Source of the DNA: Adhaeribacter_A terreus
Lineage (GTDB): Bacteria; Bacteroidota; Bacteroidia; Cytophagales; Hymenobacteraceae
DNA length: 64,000 nucleotides
Assembly: GCF_042657365.1 (NCBI RefSeq)
Contig: NZ_JBHSKT010000001.1
Span: 186,001-250,000, forward strand
Direction of reading: 5' to 3'
Part shown: positions 33,636 to 42,500 of the stretch, one piece after another
How positions within the stretch are numbered: position 1 is the stretch's first letter
How the letters are laid out: the number at the start of each line of letters is the position of its first letter
Translations under genes and position numbers: made by a program
The notes under the pieces: generated by a model
Told to the model about the DNA's origin: nothing
Database searches by the model: none
Seen by the model: only the letters and a program-made list of their open reading frames with translations

Positions 33636-34901
33636 ATGCCTTATTTATTTACCTCCGAATCGGTTTCGGAAGGACACCCGGACAAAGTAGCCGACCAGAT
33701 CTCAGATGCACTTCTAGACGAATTCCTGCGCCAGGACCCTGCTTCTAAAGTAGCTTGCGAAACCCTCGTTACAACCGGTTTGGTGGTGCTGAGCGGCGAA
33801 GTAAAGTCTGAAGCATACGTAGATGTGCAGAAAGTAGCACGCGATGTGATCAAGCAAATTGGTTATACCAAATCTGAATATAAATTCGATTCTGAAGCCT
33901 GCGGCGTTATTTCCGCCATTCACGAACAGTCCGGCGATATTAACCAGGGTGTAGAGCGCGCCAAGCCTGAAGAGCAGGGCGCCGGCGACCAGGGTATGAT
34001 GTTCGGTTATGCCACCAACGAAACGGATTCTTACATGCCGCTTGCGCTGGAAATTTCGCACGTATTGCTGAAAGAACTGGCTGCGATCCGGAAGGAAGGA
34101 AAAGAAATGACCTATCTGCGCCCTGATGCCAAATCGCAGGTTACCATTCGTTATTCCGATACGCACGTGCCGGAAACCATCGATACCATTGTGCTTTCTA
34201 CCCAGCACGATGAGTTTGGCGGCGAAGCGGAAATGCTGAAAAAGATCAACGACGATGTGCTGAATATTTTAATTCCGCGCGTGAAAAGCAAGCTTACCAA
34301 AGTTGCTAACCTGTTCACCAACGATATTAAGTACCACATCAACCCGACTGGTAAATTCGTAATTGGTGGTCCTCACGGCGATACCGGCTTAACCGGCCGT
34401 AAAATTATTGTAGATACTTACGGTGGTAAAGGTGCTCACGGCGGTGGTGCATTCTCCGGCAAAGATTCTTCTAAAGTAGACCGTTCTGCTGCTTACGCGG
34501 CGCGCCACATTGCTAAAAATTTAGTAGCTGCGGGTGTTGCTGATCAGGTTTTAGTGCAGGTTGCTTATGCTATTGGTGTAGCCGATCCGGTTGGTTTGTA
34601 CGTTACAACTTACAACACAACTAAAGTAAAAGGCGCCAACGTGGAATTGTTAAGCGACGGCGAAATTTCTGAAAAAGTAGCAGGTTTGTTCGATATGCGC
34701 CCTTACGGCATTGTAACGCGCTTCGGCTTACAAAACCCGATCTTCGCAGAAACGGCTGCTTACGGACACATGGGCCGCACCCCGGAAAAGAAAACCGTAA
34801 AAGTGAAACAGAACGGAAACTGGACCGAGAAAGAAGTAGAAACCTTTACCTGGGAAAAACTCGATTACGTAGATAAAATTAAAGCTGCTTTCGGTTTATA
34901 A
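33636..34901 (+). CDS. metK: S-adenosylmethionine synthase
   Basis: 421 residues. It makes S-adenosylmethionine from methionine and ATP. FTSESVSEGHPDKVADQISDALLDEFL, EEQGAGDQGMMFGYATN, GPHGDTGLTGRKIIVDTYGG and AHGGGAFSGKDSSKVDRSAAY are the family motifs, with substrate-binding residues intact. PYGIVTRFGLQNPIFAETAAYGHMGR closes the C-terminal domain. It is longer than the usual ~390 residues, with an extra segment ending EKKTVKVKQNGNWTEKEVETFTWEKLDYVDKIKAAF, common in Bacteroidota. The upstream nested inverted repeat is not an obvious SAM riboswitch. Confidence 0.97.
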   Translation: MPYLFTSESVSEGHPDKVADQISDALLDEFLRQDPASKVACETLVTTGLVVLSGEVKSEAYVDVQKVARDVIKQIGYTKSEYKFDSEACGVISAIHEQSGDINQGVERAKPEEQGAGDQGMMFGYATNETDSYMPLALEISHVLLKELAAIRKEGKEMTYLRPDAKSQVTIRYSDTHVPETIDTIVLSTQHDEFGGEAEMLKKINDDVLNILIPRVKSKLTKVANLFTNDIKYHINPTGKFVIGGPHGDTGLTGRKIIVDTYGGKGAHGGGAFSGKDSSKVDRSAAYAARHIAKNLVAAGVADQVLVQVAYAIGVADPVGLYVTTYNTTKVKGANVELLSDGEISEKVAGLFDMRPYGIVTRFGLQNPIFAETAAYGHMGRTPEKKTVKVKQNGNWTEKEVETFTWEKLDYVDKIKAAFGL

Positions 34902-34922
34902 GCTGAAAACGCTACCGTTTTT
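34894..34922 (+). repeat. Dispersed 30-bp element, copy 22 (forward, over a stop codon)
   Basis: GTTTATAAGCTG plus AAAACGCTACCGTTTTT. Overlaps the end of metK. Confidence 0.6.
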
Positions 34923-34927
34923 AACTG

Positions 34928-34959
34928 AAAAAGTCAGGCCGTTTGGTCTGACTTTTTTG
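34928..34959 (+). terminator. metK terminator
   Basis: Stem AAAAAGTCAG (34928-34937) with CTGACTTTTT (34948-34957) plus three further pairs, followed by TTT. Confidence 0.85.
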
Positions 34960-34979
34960 TTTATGGTTAAATGATAAAA

Positions 34980-35267
34980 CTAAACTGCCAAGCCATAAAA
35001 ATGGCTGAAAACCAAACTTGCAAATAGAAGAATGCTTAATGCAATTGCTATATATTCGGTCAGGTTGCGTTCATGCATTGGCTGAACTTTTTTTATTTCA
35101 CGCTTTAGAAAATGCACCGCAATGAAAGCAAAAATGGCAGCAAAAATTGAATAGTAAAGATGGTCTTTGCCTAGAATCAGGAAGATAATTGGAATGCCGC
35201 CCAATACATAATAAGCGAATTTCAACGCTACGGCTTTCAGAAAAGGGAAAAGTCTTAATGCGATCAT
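34980..35267 (-). CDS. Small membrane protein of unknown function
   Basis: 95 residues from ATG 35267; a longer frame to 35351 overlaps the neighbour and is not needed. Three hydrophobic stretches: ALRLFPFLKAVALKFAYYVLG, HLYYSIFAAIFAFIAVHFL, and YIAIALSILLFASLVFSHF. They flank a short basic loop (KREIKKVQPMHERN). No named family recognised. It follows the next membrane gene on the same strand by 12 bp, so the two are probably one operon with a joint function. Confidence 0.65.
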   Translation of the reverse strand: MIALRLFPFLKAVALKFAYYVLGGIPIIFLILGKDHLYYSIFAAIFAFIAVHFLKREIKKVQPMHERNLTEYIAIALSILLFASLVFSHFYGLAV

Positions 35268-35278
35268 AAATTTAAATT

Positions 35279-35803
35279 TTAAGCCGAAAGTAAATTCCGG
35301 AGGTAAATTATATTTTTCAGGTTTTTGCCATAATCTACCAGCGTAAACCAAGTTTTAGGTTTGCTTTCCACAAATACTTCCGAAAGGCCGTTCTGTAGTT
35401 TGTTTACTTTTATGGTTATTTTTTCGCCGAAAGTTTTTGCCGTAAACGAAGTTTTCAGTTTTATCAGGTCCGATTCTTCTGTTAGTTCCCAATCTTTGGT
35501 AGGGTAATTACTTTGCAACTTTTCCAAGATCTGCGCTTTGGTTAAAGGAACCTGCATGTGCGTAACCTGGTGCATAGAAAGCGCTTCGGAAGTGAGTTTG
35601 CCGGGGTGCAACTTTTTAACTGCAGCAATCTGCGAAAAAGTGAAAACAAACGCCAATATTAGTCCTAAACCTAAGCCTGAAAGTAACGGGTAATGTAATT
35701 GTTGGTTTCCGCCGAAAAAATACAGTGTTAAAAACTGGAAGCCGCCGTAAGCTACGGTTAAAATGAGGAACAATTTGGAGAAGTATAAAATGGCAGCTTT
35801 CAT
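35279..35803 (-). CDS. Membrane protein with a C-terminal soluble domain, unknown function
   Basis: 174 residues. Two membrane segments lie at the start (KLFLILTVAYGGFQFLTLYFF, and LLSGLGLGLILAFVFTFSQIA), then a soluble domain of about 110 residues: LTKAQILEKLQSNYPTKDWELTEESDLIKLKTSFTAKTFGEKITIKVNKLQNGLSEVFVESKPKTWFTLVDYGKNLKN. The latter alternates strands and helices. No family recognised. It is the upstream partner of a small three-helix protein. Confidence 0.65.
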   Translation of the reverse strand: MKAAILYFSKLFLILTVAYGGFQFLTLYFFGGNQQLHYPLLSGLGLGLILAFVFTFSQIAAVKKLHPGKLTSEALSMHQVTHMQVPLTKAQILEKLQSNYPTKDWELTEESDLIKLKTSFTAKTFGEKITIKVNKLQNGLSEVFVESKPKTWFTLVDYGKNLKNIIYLRNLLSA

Positions 35804-35810
35804 CTTTTTG

Positions 35811-35839
35811 GGTTTTAAAGGCTAAAACCATAGCGTTTT
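35811..35839 (+). repeat. Dispersed 30-bp element, copy 23 (forward)
   Basis: GGTTTTAAAG plus CTAAAACCATAGCGTTTT, just upstream of the minus-strand membrane protein gene. Confidence 0.65.
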
Positions 35840-35872
35840 ACGAATATAAAACGTTCGTTGTTTATAAGCAAA

Positions 35873-36295
35873 TTAGGCTGGCAATTTACCTTCAAGTTTC
35901 ACAATCTGTAAACGGATATTTTCCGGGATTGGCACTTTCTCATTCTTCGTAAAATCGAACATCACGAGCACATCTTTCGCTTCGGCAGCTACTTCGCCAT
36001 GTTTATTTAATATCTGGTGTTTCAGCCCGAAACTGGTGTTTTTTATAAAATCCAGCTTAACCTGCACGGTAATATTTCCCGGAAAATGCAGCTCTTTCAG
36101 AAAATTACAACTGGTAGAAGCCAGAATTGCGCCCACTTTCGTTTCCTTGAAAAGCTGCGTCAGGCCAATGGCATCCCAGTAATTTACCCGCGAAGCCTGC
36201 ACATATTTAAAATAAGATACGTTGTTTACATGGCCGAAAAGGTCCATTTCGCTCCAATCCAGGCGCAGATCTAATTTAACCGGGTAATATTCCAT
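35873..36295 (-). CDS. Acyl-CoA thioesterase (hot-dog fold)
   Basis: 140 residues, cytoplasmic. The 4HBT signature RLDWSEMDLFGHVNNVSYFKYVQASRVNYWD lies at residues 10-40, with the catalytic Asp just before LFGHVNN. ASTSCNFLKELHFPGNITVQVKLDFIKNTSFGLKHQILNKHGEVAAEAKDVLVMFDF forms the fold's long strand pair. It should cleave acyl-CoA thioesters of unspecified chain length, as in the YbgC family. Single gene, followed upstream by a GTAGAGAC hairpin and a dispersed element. Confidence 0.9.
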   Translation of the reverse strand: MEYYPVKLDLRLDWSEMDLFGHVNNVSYFKYVQASRVNYWDAIGLTQLFKETKVGAILASTSCNFLKELHFPGNITVQVKLDFIKNTSFGLKHQILNKHGEVAAEAKDVLVMFDFTKNEKVPIPENIRLQIVKLEGKLPA

Positions 36296-36353
36296 CTGTC
36301 AATTCAGGTTTTTGTAAAGGTAAGGCATTGGGTAGAAATAATGTCATGCAAAC

Positions 36354-36382
36354 GTAGAGACAAAGCATTGCCTTGCCTCTAC
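36354..36382. repeat. GTAGAGAC hairpin, degenerate copy
   Basis: GTAGAGAC at 36354-36361 and GCCTCTAC at 36375-36382, with central GCATTGC pairing. Same 29-nt outline as copies at 406-434, 1347-1375 and 60800-60828. Confidence 0.6.
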
Positions 36383-36406
36383 AATTTCCGCATTTTCTCA
36401 TGCCCG

Positions 36407-36435
36407 GGTTTTTCGGACCTAAACCATACCGTTTT
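36407..36435 (+). repeat. Dispersed 30-bp element, copy 24 (forward)
   Basis: GGTTTTTCGGACC plus TAAACCATACCGTTTT. Intergenic. Confidence 0.75.
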
Positions 36436-36543
36436 CCGAACAAAAAAGCCCGGCTTACGGGCCAGGCTTTACTTTGTATTCGTTTCATCGGAAAACTGAA
36501 AGCATTTTCAAACCTTCAAATTCCCAAATCTTCAAATCAAACG

Positions 36544-36843
36544 TTAGTGCGACATCATTTTTTCCTTATGCCGTTTTATTTGCGTGGTGAGGGCGTTCAA
36601 AGCCTGATCGGTAGCAGTTTCAAACGTAGTAGCTTCTTCTTTAACGAAGAGCGTGGCGCCGGGCACAAACAGTTTTACCTCTACGGTTTTGTTGGCTATG
36701 CCATCGTTATTATTCAAACGGAGAAAAACTTCCCCTTCGGTTATGCGGTCATAATATGTTTCCAGTTTGTCGAGGCGCATCTGAATAAAATCGAGCAGTT
36801 TCTGGTCGGCGTCGAAGTGGATGGAATGCATCTGTAATTTCAT
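36544..36843 (-). CDS. hpf: Ribosome hibernation-promoting factor
   Basis: 99 residues, short HPF type. KLQMHSIHFDADQKLLDFIQMRLDKLETYYDRITEGEVFLRLNN and VEVKLFVPGATLFVKEEATTFETATDQALNALTTQIKRHKEKMMSH match the S30AE domain, which binds the small ribosomal subunit's decoding and tRNA sites during stationary phase to silence ribosomes. There is no long C-terminal dimerisation extension, so it is the short form. It lies 26 bp after xerC on the same strand and close to rpsU. Confidence 0.92.
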   Translation of the reverse strand: MKLQMHSIHFDADQKLLDFIQMRLDKLETYYDRITEGEVFLRLNNNDGIANKTVEVKLFVPGATLFVKEEATTFETATDQALNALTTQIKRHKEKMMSH

Positions 36844-36869
36844 AGTGATTGATGGTTATAATGTGAATA

Positions 36870-37748
36870 CTAAGCCTTTGGATGGGCTTTTTCGAAAATA
36901 GCTTTTAGTTTTTCAATCGAATTATGCGTATAAACCTGCGTGGCCGCCAGGCTACTGTGCCCCAGCAATTCTTTAATAGCGTTCAAATCGGCGCCATTAT
37001 CGAGCAAATGCGTGGCAAACGTATGCCGGAGCATGTGCGGGTTGCGGTGCTGCGAAGTGGTTACCATGCCCGTATATGTTTTTACAATGCGGTAAACCAG
37101 CTTCGGGTAAAGCGGCTGCATTTTAGCAGTAACGAGCAGAGCGGCCGGTTGGTTTTCCGGAAATTCGAGCGTTTTGTGTTTTAAGTAGGTTTTCAGGCAG
37201 TTTTCCAGCGAATTGTTTAGCGGCAATATTCTCTCTTTCTGGCCTTTGCCCAATACTTTTATAGTTTTTTTATGAAAATCGATAGCGTTTTCCTGCAAGC
37301 CAATAAGTTCGGAAAGGCGCATGCCGGTGCCGTAAAGTAATTCCAGCACGGTTTTGTCGCGCCAGCCTTCAAACGTATCGGCAAATTCTATTTGTTCGAA
37401 AAGCTGCTGCATGGTTTCCTGGGGCAGAAATGCGGGCAGTTTTTTACCAGCTTTGGGAGCCGTTACCTTCAGCATAGGGTTTTGAGCGATAACGCCGTTT
37501 TTCAGCAGGAATTTGTAGTAGGAGCGCAGACAGGCAATTTTGCGGTTCACACTGCGGGCTTCCATGTTGTTTTGCAGCAAACTCACGATCCAGGAACGGA
37601 TAATGGTATGATCGGCTTCGGCCGGGTCGGAGATCTGGTAGGTTTGCGCCAGGTATTCGGCAAACCGGCCCAGATCGGTACGGTAGGAGGTAAGCGTGTG
37701 CGGACTGTAACGCTTTTCGTAGGTAAGGTATTTAAAAAATAAATCCAT
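36870..37748 (-). CDS. xerC: Tyrosine recombinase XerC/XerD family
   Basis: 292 residues, typical of chromosomal Xer recombinases. The N-terminal SAM-like domain (YEKRYSPHTLTSYRTDLGRFAEYL) is followed by the catalytic domain. R144 sits in YGTGMRLSELIGL, Lys in VLGKGQKERILPLN, then HMLRHTFATHLLDNG (the H-x-x-R pair) and the Tyr nucleophile in TQVYTHNSIEKLKAIF. It resolves chromosome dimers at dif; the XerC/XerD choice is uncertain from sequence alone. The position next to hpf and rpsU fits a housekeeping gene, not an integrase. Confidence 0.92.
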   Translation of the reverse strand: MDLFFKYLTYEKRYSPHTLTSYRTDLGRFAEYLAQTYQISDPAEADHTIIRSWIVSLLQNNMEARSVNRKIACLRSYYKFLLKNGVIAQNPMLKVTAPKAGKKLPAFLPQETMQQLFEQIEFADTFEGWRDKTVLELLYGTGMRLSELIGLQENAIDFHKKTIKVLGKGQKERILPLNNSLENCLKTYLKHKTLEFPENQPAALLVTAKMQPLYPKLVYRIVKTYTGMVTTSQHRNPHMLRHTFATHLLDNGADLNAIKELLGHSSLAATQVYTHNSIEKLKAIFEKAHPKA

Positions 37749-37822
37749 AAATCAGTATCCCGGAGCAGCTGCAACGGTAATACTAATTTATGGATTAAAT
37801 ATTAGAAACCTAGTAAAAAATA

Positions 37823-38017
37823 CTAGTAGTTTTCGTTTGCGAAAAGGTTCTGGATATAAGCAGCTTTTTGTTTCTGCTTACGCTTCGTGATAGATGGCTT
37901 CTGGAAGAATGTACGCGAACGCAGTTCTTTCAACACACCAGTTCTTTCGAATTTCTTTTTGAATCTTTTTAAAGCGCGGTCTACCGACTCGTTATCCTTA
38001 ACGTTTACAATTATCAT
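37823..38017 (-). CDS. rpsU: 30S ribosomal protein S21
   Basis: 64 residues from ATG 38017; the longer open frame to 38080 adds residues absent from S21. MIIVNVKDNESVDRALKRFKKKFERTGVLKELRSRTFFQKPSITKRKQKQKAAYIQNLFANE is a full S21, a small-subunit protein near the mRNA exit channel. It is upstream of xerC and hpf on the same strand, so ribosome and hibernation genes are linked here. A 26-bp inverted repeat lies 70 bp upstream of its start. Confidence 0.96.
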   Translation of the reverse strand: MIIVNVKDNESVDRALKRFKKKFERTGVLKELRSRTFFQKPSITKRKQKQKAAYIQNLFANENY

Positions 38018-38086
38018 ATTAGGTTTTGAATTACTTATTTTAAAGGCTGCAAATTTATATAGAACATTCCTGAAAGTCAAGCGAAT

Positions 38087-38230
38087 TTAGTGAATAATGA
38101 TTAGTGATTAGTGAGTAGTATCAAAAAAATGGGTTTTGAGCTAGAAAACGAAGGTTATATGAATGAAAAATTTTCAGACATTTTATCTTCTCAGTCCAGA
38201 AAATACTAATCACTAATCATTATTCACTAA
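38087..38230. repeat. Perfect 26-bp inverted repeat around a 92-nt loop
   Basis: Arm 38087-38112 (TTAGTGAATAATGATTAGTG...) pairs perfectly with 38205-38230. The arms themselves are made of repeated TAGTGATTAGTGA words. It lies between rpsU and the acyl-CoA dehydrogenase gene end. Confidence 0.8.
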
Positions 38231-38233
38231 TCA

Positions 38234-39373
38234 CTATTTAAGAATTGCGCGGGAAATTACCAGTTTCTGGATCTCGGAAGTTCCTTCACCAATGGTGCAA
38301 AGTTTCGAATCGCGGTAATATTTTTCGGCCGGATAGTCTTTGGTATAGCCGTAGCCGCCGAAGATCTGTACGCCTTCCGTAGCGCAACGTACAGAAACTT
38401 CCGATGCGTAGTACTTCGCGAAAGCAGATTCTTTGTTTACGTTCAGGCCTTTGTTTTTCATATCAGCAGCGCGGTACGTTAATAAAGAAGCGGCTTCAAT
38501 TTCGGTAGCCATATCGGCCAGTTTAAAGGCAATGCCCTGGAAATCGGAAATAGGTTTGTTGAACTGGTGACGCTCTTTAGAATAAGCCAATGCTGCCTCG
38601 AAAGCGCCCTGCGCAATGCCTAAGCTAAGCGCCGCAATCGAGATCCGCCCGCCATCCAGCACTTTCATAGCCTGAATAAAGCCTTCGCCTTCTTTGCCCA
38701 GCATGTTGCTTTCGTGCACGCGACAATCGGTAAAGATCATTTCGGTGGTTTCAGAAGCGCGCATGCCCAGTTTGTCTTCTTTGCGGCCGCCTTCAAAACC
38801 CGGCGTACCACGCTCAACTGCAAAAGCGGTCATGCCGTGCGAATCGCCCACTTCGCCGGTGCGCACAATTACCACCGCAATGTTGCCCGATTTTCCGTGC
38901 GTGATGAAGTTTTTCGCGCCGTTAATTACCCAATATTCGCCGTCTTTAACAGCAGTAGTGCGCATGTTGCCAGAGTCTGAACCGGTATTCGGCTCCGTTA
39001 AACCCCAGGCGCCTATCCACTCGGCGGTAGCCAGTTTTGGTAACCATTTCTTTTTCTGATCTTCGTTACCGAAAGCCAGAATGTGGCCGGTGCAAAGCGA
39101 GTTGTGCGCCGCCATAGAAAGACCGATAGAACCGTCTATTTTAGAAAGTTCGGCAATTGCGGTTACGTATTCAAGGTAGCCGAAACCGGAGCCGCCGTAT
39201 TCGGTTGGCACCAGCACGCCCATTAAACCAAGTTCGCCTAAAGCTTTGAAAACGTGCACCGGAAATTCTTGGCTTTCGTCCCATTTCATCATGTCTGGCT
39301 TGATGTGTTTGGCACCGAAATCGCGGATCATCTGGGCGATCATTTTCTGGTTTTCAGTAAAAGTTAAATCCAT
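38234..39373 (-). CDS. Acyl-CoA dehydrogenase
   Basis: 379 residues, cytoplasmic FAD enzyme of fatty-acid beta-oxidation or branched-chain acyl degradation. LTEPNTGSDSGNMRTTAVKDGEYWVINGAKNFITHG is the FAD-binding central motif. CATEGVQIFGGYGYTKDYPAEKYYRDSKLCTIGEGTSEIQKLVISR is the C-terminal signature, with the catalytic Glu in the GEGTSEIQ region. The length matches the short-chain to butyryl class, but specificity is not settled. Its end adjoins a 26-bp inverted repeat. Confidence 0.95.
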   Translation of the reverse strand: MDLTFTENQKMIAQMIRDFGAKHIKPDMMKWDESQEFPVHVFKALGELGLMGVLVPTEYGGSGFGYLEYVTAIAELSKIDGSIGLSMAAHNSLCTGHILAFGNEDQKKKWLPKLATAEWIGAWGLTEPNTGSDSGNMRTTAVKDGEYWVINGAKNFITHGKSGNIAVVIVRTGEVGDSHGMTAFAVERGTPGFEGGRKEDKLGMRASETTEMIFTDCRVHESNMLGKEGEGFIQAMKVLDGGRISIAALSLGIAQGAFEAALAYSKERHQFNKPISDFQGIAFKLADMATEIEAASLLTYRAADMKNKGLNVNKESAFAKYYASEVSVRCATEGVQIFGGYGYTKDYPAEKYYRDSKLCTIGEGTSEIQKLVISRAILK

Positions 39374-39393
39374 TTATAAGAAGGTTATGCGTT

Positions 39394-39424
39394 TAAAAAC
39401 GGTAAGCTTTTGAAGTAAAAAAGT
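39394..39424 (-). repeat. Dispersed 30-bp element, copy 25 (reverse)
   Basis: Reverse strand reads ACTTTTTTACTTC plus AAAAGCTTACCGTTTTT. First reverse copy after the left-hand forward-biased block. Confidence 0.7.
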
Positions 39425-39532
39425 AATGCAAAGCTAAACAAAAGCAGCGAATTGCCGAATGTCTGCTTCTTTAAATTGGAAAGGTGAGAAAGGAAGTAAG
39501 TTTAGCAGGTGTTTTTTTTAGATGAACCTTGC

Positions 39533-39540
39533 TACCTTTA
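39533..39540 (+). promoter_or_regulatory. -7 box upstream of the large T9SS gene
   Basis: TACCTTTA, close to TAnnTTTG, 43 bp before the ATG. Motif-based only. Confidence 0.35.
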
Positions 39541-39583
39541 GTCCGCCTGCTCTCCGCCCGAAACCTTAAATGTTTTGCTCCCT

Positions 39584-42500
39584 ATGAAAAGACCCGTACT
39601 TTTTCGCGCTTTTTTGATAGCGTTTTGTTTGGTTGCTGGTTTTAACTTAAGGCTTGCTGCCCAAACTGAATCCGTTACTGATTACCAATTTTCAGCTTAT
39701 AACGGCACGTTCACGCCTTTGCCAGCTACTGCTTCCGTAGTTTCATTAGCTTCTCCGTTTGCCCAAGCAGTACCAATCGGATTTACGTTCAATTTTGCCG
39801 GTGCAAATTATACCACGGTCTACGTTTCTGAACAAGGATTCATTTCATTCAACCCGGCTGCTAAAGGAGAATATGAAAGTAATCTTTCGGGGAATAACGG
39901 CCCTATAAACGACCCGTCAACCTCCCGCCCATTGATTGCACCCTTTTGGGATCAATTACGTGGAAATCTTCCGCTTTCAAAGGCCTCTACGATCAACACC
40001 GGTTTGCCTGGTAATCAGATTTTTACCTTTGAGTGGTTGAATTATAGGTGGGATGGTTTATCTACGACTTATGTCATTTCTTTCCAGGTAAAACTATACG
40101 AAGCCACCGGTCGCATCGAATTTCATTACCGGCAGGAAAGCGGAACACCGTCCAATCCAACAGCTTCCATTGGTCTGGCAGGTACGGCTACCGGGCCAGG
40201 TAATTTTCTTTCACTTTCCGATACCGGCCCCAGCCCGAGCGTAAGCTACTTGGTTGAAACTGATAATTTGAGCCAGAAACCGGCCACCGGCCAGGTCTAT
40301 GCGTTTACCCCGCCGCCGGTGCAGCCCGTAGATGTGCGCATCATTGCCTTAACCGCCCCTCTAGACAGCGGCTGCTACGGTGCCGGCCAGCCGGTTAAAT
40401 TCCTGCTCAAAAATACCGGCAGCACGGCGCTTAACTTAGCCACCACGCCGGTTACCGTGCAAGCCACCGCCCGCGGCGCTAACGGTCAGAACTTTCCGCC
40501 GCTGGTGCTCAATACCGGCACGCTAGCCCCGGGCGCCACTCAGGAAGTAACCGTAGCTACCAATTTCAACATGCAGGCCGCCGGCATGTACCGCTTCAAC
40601 GCCCGCGCATCTGTTTCCGGCGACGGTAATACTTCCAACGATTCTATGAAAGTGGCTATAAGCCGTACGCAGATGCCTACTTTTTTGCTGCCGCAGGCTG
40701 TCAATTTTACCAGTGTGAATGGAAATGGCTCGAATCTTCCAATTCTATTTCCTGGTTGGAAAGAGGCTGGTGGCGCGAATGCACAGTTTACTGGCTCGAC
40801 CTGGTCCTATCGTGCAGGACTAGGTACTGCTACAAATAATACAGCTTATTTCAGAATGAGCAACGGCAGTGGTTCTTTTAATTCGATCATAAGCCCGAAA
40901 GTTGTACCGGGTGCTAGCTCTGTATTGCGTTTTAAAGCCGCCATTACCGATGTTAATAAAACCACCCCGCATGCCACGGGAATAGCCGGGACGAACGATT
41001 CGGTAAAAGTGATGGTTTCCACAAATTGCGGACTGAGTTTCACGCCACTTTTTTCCTTTAGCAGCACCAATGCAACAAGCCTCACCAACATGTTATCCGA
41101 TTTCCAGGCTCCACTTGGTCAATATGCCGGTCAGAATATTATTCTGGGTATCTGTGCTAAGAATGGGAGTCGTGTTTCCGGGCCTATGTACGATTTCCAT
41201 ATTGATGATATTTTTATCGGAACGCCGCCGCCTTTAGATCTAGCCGTTACTTTTTTTGATTCCCCGTTAAAAACAGGCTGTTATTCGGCTACAGAACAGG
41301 TTTCGCTTACCCTGAGGAACAATGGCAGCAATAGCCTGAATTTTGCAACCACTCCGGCGGCAGTGCAGGTAAACGTTAGCGGCGCTACTTCCGCTACACT
41401 TGCTCATACGTTAAATACCGGTGTGCTTACGCCGGGCGCTACCCAACAACTTACATTGCCTACATTGCTTAACATGCTTCCGGTTGGAACCTATGACTTT
41501 ACTGCCTTTGCCAAAGTTACCGGTGATCCGGATGCGACGAACGATACCGTTTACACTACGAGGCAGACCGACTCGGTTTATGCTTTGCCGCAAAGCAGCA
41601 GTCTTGCCGGTTTTACTGGCACTAATCTTTCAGCCATATTCCCGGGCTGGCGCGAAGCTAGCGGCCTCATTCCTGAAGGTACGCAGTCATCATGGCAGAG
41701 CGAAACCGGATTAGGAGGCGCGGGAAATCAAACGATCAAAGTGCAACTTGCTATGAATTTCTTTTACCATTGGATCGTCGGTCCGAAGGTAGTAGCTGGA
41801 ACGAATACGGTTGTGCGGTTTAAAGCGGCCATTACTCATCACGGCGGATTTACACCAAGCCCGAGTGGCATGGCCAATACCGATGATATGGTGCAAGTGC
41901 TTGTTTCTGCTGATTGCGGGGCAAGTTTTTTTCCCATTTATACTTTTAATAGCCAGACCACTGCCGGTTTAAGCAATGTGCTCACGGATTATGGTTTTTC
42001 ATTGAGCCAATATGCCGGTCAGGAAATTATAGTTGCTTTCATGGCTACCGATGGAACAATAGATAATCCGAATAATTATAACTTTCATCTGGACGATATT
42101 TTCATTGGCGACCTACCCCCGGCGGATCTGGGTGTAACGGCTATTCTTTCGCCGGCCCCGGCGGGCTGTTACAGCAATGCTGAACCGGTTAGTGTTACAA
42201 TCCGCAATTTTGGTACGCAGCCTGTAGATCTGAGCAATACGCCGGTAACAGTTATGGCGCAGGTTAGCGGCGCTACAACCGCAACGCTTTCCGCATTTAT
42301 AAATACCGGTACCTTGCTTCCGGCCGATACGCTGGTAGTAAACCTGAACCCCGGCCTGAATATGCTCGTCGCCGGAAACTATTTCTTTAAAGCTTACACC
42401 AATATTCTGCAGGATAATAACGCCGCCAACGATTCCACGACGCTTGTACGCACCCGTTACCCGCTTGCTTCGCTTCCGCAAAGCATAGACTTTACCGGCT

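Noticed and set aside
36870..37748. Integrase of a mobile island
   Set aside because: The 292-residue Xer-type recombinase sits among hpf and rpsU, with no adjacent tRNA, att repeats or phage genes; a chromosomal Xer is more likely.
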